Shown: positions 50,966 to 55,760 of the stretch, one piece after another | Position numbering within the stretch: position 1 is the first letter of the stretch | Layout of the letters: every line of letters starts with the position of its first letter | DNA from: Nocardia gamkensis NBRC 108242 | Lineage (GTDB): Bacteria > Actinomycetota > Actinomycetes > Mycobacteriales > Mycobacteriaceae | Direction of reading: 5' to 3' | Assembly (NCBI RefSeq): GCF_001612985.1 | Contig: NZ_BDBM01000051.1 | Coordinates: 1-55,760, forward strand | DNA length: 55,760 nt | Made by a program: the position numbers and the translations under genes | Notes under the pieces: generated by a model | Told to the model about the DNA's origin: nothing | Seen by the model: only the letters and a program-made list of their open reading frames with translations | The model's database searches: none

Positions 50966-51631
50966 CTAGCCGGGCTGCAGAGCCGTGTCGTCGGGCCGCT
51001 GCCCGGTGGTCATGTACAGGGTGCGGCGGCCGACCTCGACGGCATGGTCGGCGAAGCGTTCGTAGTAGCGGCCCAGCAGGGTGACATCGACCGCGGCGGC
51101 GGTGCCGTTGTCCCAGCCCTCGGCGAGGATCGCGGCGAGCAGATCGCGGTGCAGGTCGTCCATGGTGTCGTCGCGGGCGTCGAGATCCGCGGCGTCGCCG
51201 GGGTCGGCGGTGGTCAGTACGCCGACCGCGGCGTCAGCGAGGTCGACCGCCGTCTCACCCATGTGACTCACCAGGTTACGCACCGGCGCGGGGACGGCGG
51301 CGGCGGGATGCCTGCGCCTCGCGGTGCGGGCGATGTGCTCGGTGAGGGTGCTCATCCGGGTGAGGTCGTCGACCAATTGCAGCGCGGTCACCACTCGCCG
51401 CAGTTCTCCCGCTACCGGCGCCTCGAGCGCCAGAAGCGTGACCGCGGCGTGTTCGGTGTTCTCGCGCATCGCTACGGTTTCGGCGCAGTAGTCGATCGTG
51501 CGCTCGGCCAGCTCCAGATCCGCGCCGAGCAGCGCGTCGGTCGCCATCGCGATGGCTTCTCGATTGCGTGCGCACATCACTCGCAGTTGACCGGCGAGCT
51601 GCTCGAGGTGATCGTGATAGCGGGTGCGCAC
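50966..51631 (-). CDS. phoU: PhoU-family phosphate signalling protein
   Basis: 221 residues, all helical, with two repeated three-helix PhoU units. Metal-binding-type acidic positions recur in DLTRMSTLTEHIARTA and GRYYERFADHAVEVG, the two E/DxxxD repeats of PhoU. It normally links the Pst transporter to the PhoR kinase. No pst or phoPR genes are near, so this is likely a second or separately located copy. The GTG start at 51629-51631 gives the expected N-terminus. Confidence 0.92.
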   Translation of the reverse strand: MRTRYHDHLEQLAGQLRVMCARNREAIAMATDALLGADLELAERTIDYCAETVAMRENTEHAAVTLLALEAPVAGELRRVVTALQLVDDLTRMSTLTEHIARTARRRHPAAAVPAPVRNLVSHMGETAVDLADAAVGVLTTADPGDAADLDARDDTMDDLHRDLLAAILAEGWDNGTAAAVDVTLLGRYYERFADHAVEVGRRTLYMTTGQRPDDTALQPG

Positions 51632-51837
51632 TACTCCATCATCGCGCGTATCCCACTCGTGCGCTGCAGGCTCGCGGCATCAGCCCGGTACAGGTCACTC
51701 CCCCGCCCTGGCGCACGGGTCACCAGATCGTTCGGGCAAACGCTCCACGGACAAGCCCACGCAGCGCCGCGCGGTCGGCACGCCGCTGTGAGTCAACCGC
51801 TCCCGCCACGGCGGACAGGGTCTGGTGCGAGACCTGG

Positions 51838-52257
51838 TCAGCGCCGCACGTGGTCTGCTCGTTGCACCTTCCTGGCGGCGAGCACCAGTGGTATTTGCAG
51901 CGGAAGCCGCACCAGGGCAACCGCTTTCACGGGCGCCGGGATCCGATCGTTGCGCAGCCAGTCGACCGCCATCTGAATGTTGGCAGGGAACACCGCCAGG
52001 AACAACCAGGCGGCCCAGCGCCCGCCCCACCGCCGCGTCCGCGGAGTGACGAGCGCGGCGGCCACGACGAGTTCGGCGACCCCGGAGCCGTGGGTGTACA
52101 GGCGGGGCCGGCCGGGCAGCTGTGCGGGGATCACCGAATCGAACGGCTGTGGCGCGAGGAAGTGCAGTATCCCCACGCCGAACAGGAGCGCGGCCAGTCG
52201 CCGCGCCGTCGATGCCGCTGCGCGTTCGCTCGCGTCGGCATGTTCCACTGATGCCAT
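51838..52257 (-). CDS. DoxX-like small membrane protein
   Basis: 139 residues with four predicted membrane helices: RLAALLFGVGILHFLAP, VAELVVAAALV, RWAAWLFLAVFPANIQ and VRLPLQIPLVLAA. The motif SGVAELVVAAAL and a conserved NIQMAVDW loop fit the DoxX/MauE-like group. These proteins are linked to redox or detoxification functions, often unknown. The ATG at 52257 is chosen because it follows a ribosome-like GAGAGG region. An AT-rich near-palindrome at 52315-52327 lies in its promoter. Confidence 0.8.
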   Translation of the reverse strand: MASVEHADASERAAASTARRLAALLFGVGILHFLAPQPFDSVIPAQLPGRPRLYTHGSGVAELVVAAALVTPRTRRWGGRWAAWLFLAVFPANIQMAVDWLRNDRIPAPVKAVALVRLPLQIPLVLAARKVQRADHVRR

Positions 52258-52314
52258 CACCTCTCGCTTCCCGGCAACCAAACGGCATACCCGCATAGAC
52301 AGACAGAACCTCTA

Positions 52315-52327
52315 GTAACTTAATTAC
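52315..52327. promoter_or_regulatory. AT-rich near-palindrome GTAACTTAATTAC upstream of the DoxX gene
   Basis: Outer half-sites GTAA and TTAC with an AT-rich centre, in an otherwise GC-rich region, about 58-70 bases upstream of the DoxX-like start codon. It has the look of a HxlR/MarR-type operator, but no such regulator is next to it. Confidence 0.4.
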
Positions 52328-52518
52328 CTGCCGACTCTAGCGGCACCGGAGTAAGCGGTCGACACAACATCGAATTCAAGCGTAATCGGCCGCTCCATCC
52401 CGCCATACGGACGACGCGAACCGATCCACCAACGACAAGAACGAAAGTTCACATAGTGCGGTGCGCGAGTAGGCTGTCGTCGGACATGTCGCTGCCGGTC
52501 GGGCGGGAAGGGGCGGGT

Positions 52519-53478
52519 GTGGGATTCGCATCAACCGGACCGTTGACGGCGCGCACCGGCGCTGCGGGAACGTGGTGGTCGTGTTGTGCCGCCGGGATGT
52601 CGATGCCGTGGCGCACGGTGTTCCCCCGCCGCCCCGATGCGGAGTTGCTGGGCTCGATCACGAACGCGGGACTGCCCCCGGCGCGGGCCACAGTTCGTTT
52701 GACGGCGCTCGTCCATGGTGTGCGCCCCGCCCCGGCCTACGGGGTGATCGAAGGAGCGCTACGGCCGCCCACGGTGGCGATCGCGATGACCAGTTTCCTC
52801 GTCGAACACCCGGAAGCTCGTTTCCTGGTCGATCCGGCGATGTGCGCCGACGTGCACACCCGGGTCCTGCCGCGGCTGCGTCGCCCCTATCGCGGGCTCG
52901 TCGCGCCGAGCAAACCGCTTGTCGGATTGGCCGATTCGCTGGCGATGTCGGCTGTCCCCGTCGACGCGGTCGACTTCGCGATCGCGACGCATCTTCACTG
53001 GGACCACGTGGCCGGACTGCTCGATCTACCGGCGTCACTCGCGCTGCGGGCGTCCGCGGCCGAACTGGCGTGGGCGACGAACCCTGCGACGGCCCCGATG
53101 GGAGTCGCCGAGTCGCTCGGCTCACGACCCACCCCATCCTTCGACCTCGACGGACCTCCGGTTCTGACCTTTTCGCGCAGCCACGATTTCTTCGGCGACG
53201 GCTCGGTCCTGGCGGTGGATCTCTCCGGCCACACCCCGGGCAGCATCGGGCTCGTTCTCGCCGTACCGGACGGCGGCACCGTGCTGCTGGCCGGTGACGC
53301 CGTCTGGCGCCGCGAGCAGATCGCCATGCTTCGCGAAAGGCCTCCGCTGCCGGGCCTGCTCGTCGACCATGATCGATCCGCCGCCTTCGCCGCCATCCAC
53401 CGCCTGTACCGGCTACCCGCCGGCATCGAGGTCGTTCCCGCCCACGACCACGCGGCGGCGAAAAGATGGGCGCCGTAA
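52519..53478 (+). CDS. Metallo-beta-lactamase-fold hydrolase
   Basis: About 319 residues from the GTG at 52519. The metal motif THLHWDH (HxHxDH) is clear, later DLSGHTPGSIGLVL and AGDAVWRRE give the third His and the bridging Asp, and VVPAHDH gives the last His. This matches the MBL fold of lactonases and glyoxalase-II-like hydrolases. An acyl-homoserine-lactonase-like role is possible but not shown. The start is uncertain: 52519 has AAGGGG upstream, while 52456 and 52597 are alternatives. Confidence 0.85.
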   Translation: MGFASTGPLTARTGAAGTWWSCCAAGMSMPWRTVFPRRPDAELLGSITNAGLPPARATVRLTALVHGVRPAPAYGVIEGALRPPTVAIAMTSFLVEHPEARFLVDPAMCADVHTRVLPRLRRPYRGLVAPSKPLVGLADSLAMSAVPVDAVDFAIATHLHWDHVAGLLDLPASLALRASAAELAWATNPATAPMGVAESLGSRPTPSFDLDGPPVLTFSRSHDFFGDGSVLAVDLSGHTPGSIGLVLAVPDGGTVLLAGDAVWRREQIAMLRERPPLPGLLVDHDRSAAFAAIHRLYRLPAGIEVVPAHDHAAAKRWAP

Positions 53479-53521
53479 CGGGGTCTCGGATCCGGAGGCC
53501 GCTCCGCTGGCGGTTCCCGCG

Positions 53522-53782
53522 GTGGTGGTCGCAACGATCATGCTGCTCGGGATGCCGGCCGCGGTCTGGGTGTTGCTGCCCGAATGGGCCCGCGACTACG
53601 GCGCGGGCTTGGTGTACCTCGCTGTCCTGATCTACGCCGGTCTCGCGGTCCGGCTGTTGTGGTGGGGCGTGGCGATCCTGCGTACCCGTGTGGCGGAGAC
53701 CGAGGCGGTGGGTGCCCCGGTCCGCTCCGGCGCCGGACGCGCGGGGACCAAGGACCCTGCGTCCCGGGCGGAACGCCCGTAG
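53522..53782 (+). CDS. Small two-helix membrane protein of unknown function
   Basis: 86 residues from GTG at 53522. Two hydrophobic segments (VVVATIMLLGMPAAVWVLLP and GLVYLAVLIYAGLAVRLLWW) are followed by a basic, hydrophilic tail. Coding character is fair but the start is not secure, as no ribosome site sits at the right distance. It lies between the MBL hydrolase and the nitroreductase, and may be expressed with them. Confidence 0.5.
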   Translation: MVVATIMLLGMPAAVWVLLPEWARDYGAGLVYLAVLIYAGLAVRLLWWGVAILRTRVAETEAVGAPVRSGAGRAGTKDPASRAERP

Positions 53783-53814
53783 TCCGCCGCGGCGATCGCG
53801 CGAAGACTCGAAGC

Positions 53815-54837
53815 ATGACCGCGAACGACGAAGCACCCGGCCTCCCGGTACCCGATCATCGGGTGATGCTGGCCGCGCTGCGACTCGCCACCCGTGCGCC
53901 GTCGGTGCACAACACCCAACCGTGGCGCTGGATTTTCGACGGCACGCGCCTGCACCTCTACACCGACGCCGACCGGCTACTGCCCTCGACCGATCCGCAC
54001 GGACGCCAGCTGGTGATCAGCTGCGGAGCCGTGCTGCATCACGCGCGAACCACCTTCGCCGACCGGGGCTGGCACACCGACACGACGCGCGTACCCGACC
54101 GGCAGCGACCCGACCACCTGGCGGTGATCGAATTCCAGCCGTGGGCCGACCCGCCCGAGGGAATCCACAGCCGAGCACTCGCCATCGACCGGCGACGCAC
54201 CGACCGGCTGCCGATGACCGAACCCGACGGCTTCGCCGACGTGCTCCCCCGGCTGCGGATGCTCGCCACCCCGCACGAGGTGGAACTCAGCGTCTTGGAC
54301 GACAGCGTCCGGCCCCGGCTGGCCGCCGCCTCCGAGCAGGTCGGTGCGCTACGCAGGCACGACTTGCTGTATCAGACCGAATTGGAATGGTGGACAGGGC
54401 ATTCCGAGAACCCGGAGGGGGTGCCCGCCGCCGCGCTGGTGTCCGGCGCGGAATTCGCTCGGGTCGGAGTCGGCCGCGCGTTCCCCCCGGCTCCGCATTC
54501 GATGCGACGCGCCCGGCAGGAGGATCGCGCGCGGCTGGTGGTGCTCGGCACCGAAGGCGATTCGGTGACGCAGTGGCTGCGCACCGGTGAAGCGTTGTCG
54601 GCCGTGCTGCTGGAATGCACCGCCGCGGGGCTGGGGACCTGCGCGCTGACCCACATCACCGAACTGCCGACAACGCGCGGACTGCTCGGCGGTCTGGTCC
54701 CGCGTCCGGCCACCCCGCAAGTGCTGATCCGCGTCGGAACCGCGCCCGATGACACGGACCTGATCCCGCCGACCCCGCGACGACCGGTGACGGACATCTT
54801 CACCGTCACCGGTTCGCGCTGGACCCCTGAGACCTAG
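53815..54837 (+). CDS. Acg-type FMN-binding nitroreductase-family protein
   Basis: 340 residues. The first nitroreductase-like half has LATRAPSVHNTQPWRW, a hallmark of the Acg/Rv2032-Rv3131 group. The second half has RAFPPAPHSMRRA and LLECTAAGLGTCALTHITEL. Acg-type proteins are shortened nitroreductases with an altered FMN pocket, linked in mycobacteria to dormancy and nitrosative stress. I found no clear DosR box upstream. The ATG at 53815 lies close to the preceding small gene. The DUF2267 gene follows 45 bp after the stop, so an operon is likely. Confidence 0.88.
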   Translation: MTANDEAPGLPVPDHRVMLAALRLATRAPSVHNTQPWRWIFDGTRLHLYTDADRLLPSTDPHGRQLVISCGAVLHHARTTFADRGWHTDTTRVPDRQRPDHLAVIEFQPWADPPEGIHSRALAIDRRRTDRLPMTEPDGFADVLPRLRMLATPHEVELSVLDDSVRPRLAAASEQVGALRRHDLLYQTELEWWTGHSENPEGVPAAALVSGAEFARVGVGRAFPPAPHSMRRARQEDRARLVVLGTEGDSVTQWLRTGEALSAVLLECTAAGLGTCALTHITELPTTRGLLGGLVPRPATPQVLIRVGTAPDDTDLIPPTPRRPVTDIFTVTGSRWTPET

Positions 54838-54882
54838 GTGGCGACATCCGATAACCACGATTCACCCGTGAAAGGCACCCCC

Positions 54883-55539
54883 ATGAGCTACCACCGCGAT
54901 CCCCTCGCACCCGCGATACACACCGCACACGAATGGCTGCGCACTCTCGCCGACGGGCTCGCCACCGAAGACCGGCCCTTCGCGCACCGCGCCTTGCGAG
55001 CCTGGCTGCACACCGTCCGTGACCGCATCGGCGTCAACGCCTCCGCGCACCTGAGCGCCCAACTGCCCGAACTCCTGCGCGGGATCTACTACGAGGGCTG
55101 GGTTCCCGCGCACGTCCCCGTTTCGCACGACGTACCCTCGTTCGTCGATCAATTCGCGCGGGAAGCGGGCGTCTCCAGGGACGAGGCCTACGCGCTCGCG
55201 GGCGCGGTGACCGACGCGCTGGCCGACTTGTTCTCTCCCGGACAGCTCGATCACGTGTTCGCGTGGCTGCCGGAAGATCTGCGGGCGGTACTGCGCGGAA
55301 CCGACCTGGCGGGCACCTTGCCGGAGAAGACCGCGCTCCGGCCGGCGGAATCGCCCCGTCTCGACGAACTGGACAGCCGCCTGCGGGCACTCACCGACGC
55401 AGTGACGGTGCTCGCCCGCAGCCTCGAAGCGACGTCTGGTGGCGACGCGGGCGATACCGAGCAGCTTTCCGCCGCCCGGCAAGCCCACCGGATCCTCATC
55501 GCCGAAGGACTCGCCCGCTCCGACGCACCCACGCGCTGA
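54883..55539 (+). CDS. DUF2267 family protein
   Basis: 218 residues. The DUF2267 region is recognisable by AHEWLRTLADGLATEDRPFA, ALRAWLHTVRDRIGVNASAH and YEGW around residue 70. A second similar helix-rich repeat follows (VDQFAREAGVSRDEAYALAG, then HVFAWLPEDLRAVL). The C-terminal ~70 residues contain a likely coiled coil (DELDSRLRALTDAVTVLARS). The function is unknown; in mycobacteria and relatives it often sits with stress or dormancy genes, as here with the Acg-like gene. The ATG at 54883 has AAAGG upstream. Confidence 0.85.
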   Translation: MSYHRDPLAPAIHTAHEWLRTLADGLATEDRPFAHRALRAWLHTVRDRIGVNASAHLSAQLPELLRGIYYEGWVPAHVPVSHDVPSFVDQFAREAGVSRDEAYALAGAVTDALADLFSPGQLDHVFAWLPEDLRAVLRGTDLAGTLPEKTALRPAESPRLDELDSRLRALTDAVTVLARSLEATSGGDAGDTEQLSAARQAHRILIAEGLARSDAPTR

Positions 55540-55581
55540 GCCGATCCCCTGCGGCGGGCCGGCTTCCGGCGCGTCGTCCCA

Positions 55582-55607
55582 GCCGCGCTGCGCATTCGCA
55601 GCGCGGC
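55582..55607 (+). terminator. Hairpin after the DUF2267 gene
   Basis: GCCGCGCTGCG at 55582-55592 pairs perfectly with CGCAGCGCGGC at 55597-55607 around a CATT loop. It is a strong hairpin without a U tract, 42 bases after the stop. Confidence 0.65.
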
Positions 55608-55760
55608 GCAACCCGACGCGTCTTCGCGCGTTCACGATGGGCCGTGCCGCGGCCCGTTCTGCGATGCCCATTCGCCCGGGAAGAGGACTTTGGTCCGTAC
55701 CGAGCCTTCCGCCTCCTGCGTAGTGTCGACCACACACCTGCTCCCGGATTGGACACCATC

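Noticed and set aside
53783..53815. A DosR box upstream of the Acg-like gene
   Set aside because: I looked for the 20-bp DosR palindrome and found no convincing match.

Overview
The window is high-GC actinobacterial DNA with closely packed genes, many GTG starts and frequent ATGA/GTGA gene overlaps. The gene content points to a mycolic-acid-type actinomycete, most likely Nocardia or a close relative. The main evidence is a mycocerosic-acid-synthase-type polyketide synthase, a homologue of the mycobacterial phthiodiolone ketoreductase, a furA-katG pair, an Acg-type nitroreductase, an MMPL exporter and a TPP-riboswitch-controlled CytX transporter. No rRNA, tRNA, CRISPR array, IS element or prophage was recognised.

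Layout. 1-2.6 kb: the end of an unknown gene, two small proteins, and a STAS / MEDS-HATPase pair of the anti-sigma regulatory type. 2.7-6.9 kb: an AraC regulator divergent from a quinone oxidoreductase, then ectoine synthase (ectC) and a threonine aldolase that read as one open frame because of a C-run indel, then a TetR regulator with its operator. 7.0-20.2 kb: the main accessory locus. It is a compact, apparently undescribed biosynthetic cluster with a ParB/StrR-like regulator, an MMPL exporter, a phthiodiolone-ketoreductase-like F420 enzyme, a Mas-type iterative PKS, an AvrD (syringolide-type) protein, a P-loop kinase-like protein and a methyltransferase. It ends in a strong hairpin facing a STAND/LuxR regulator. 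23-25.5 kb: a StyA-like flavin monooxygenase convergent with a cytochrome P450.

26-34.5 kb: a membrane protein, the TPP riboswitch with cytX, a DUF72 protein, a LOG-like protein, an alpha/beta hydrolase, a toxin-antitoxin pair with its palindromic operator, a DUF4173 membrane protein, and a two-component system. 34.5-39.9 kb: a MarR regulator divergent from a DHA2-type MFS pump, a secreted lipase divergent from a TetR regulator (both pairs with visible operators), an EEP-family protein and a membrane protein. 40.2-43.3 kb: a PCu(A)C copper chaperone and a DyP peroxidase, then a second, short Rho factor. This Rho carries residues that match known bicyclomycin-resistance substitutions of E. coli Rho.

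43.9-55.8 kb: an orphan ABC substrate-binding lipoprotein, an enoyl-CoA hydratase, an SRPBCC protein with a zinc alcohol dehydrogenase, furA-katG, PhoU, a DoxX-like protein, a metallo-beta-lactamase-fold hydrolase, an Acg-like nitroreductase and a DUF2267 protein.

How the genes may work together. In the 7-20 kb cluster the PKS should build a methyl-branched acyl chain. AvrD may condense that chain with a small sugar-like partner, the F420 enzyme and methyltransferase may tailor it, and MMPL may export it. This is inference from gene families. The two most checkable observations are the ectC/threonine aldolase frameshift and the drug-pocket residues of the second Rho. All family assignments come from reading the sequence and from memory of the families; no database search was run.
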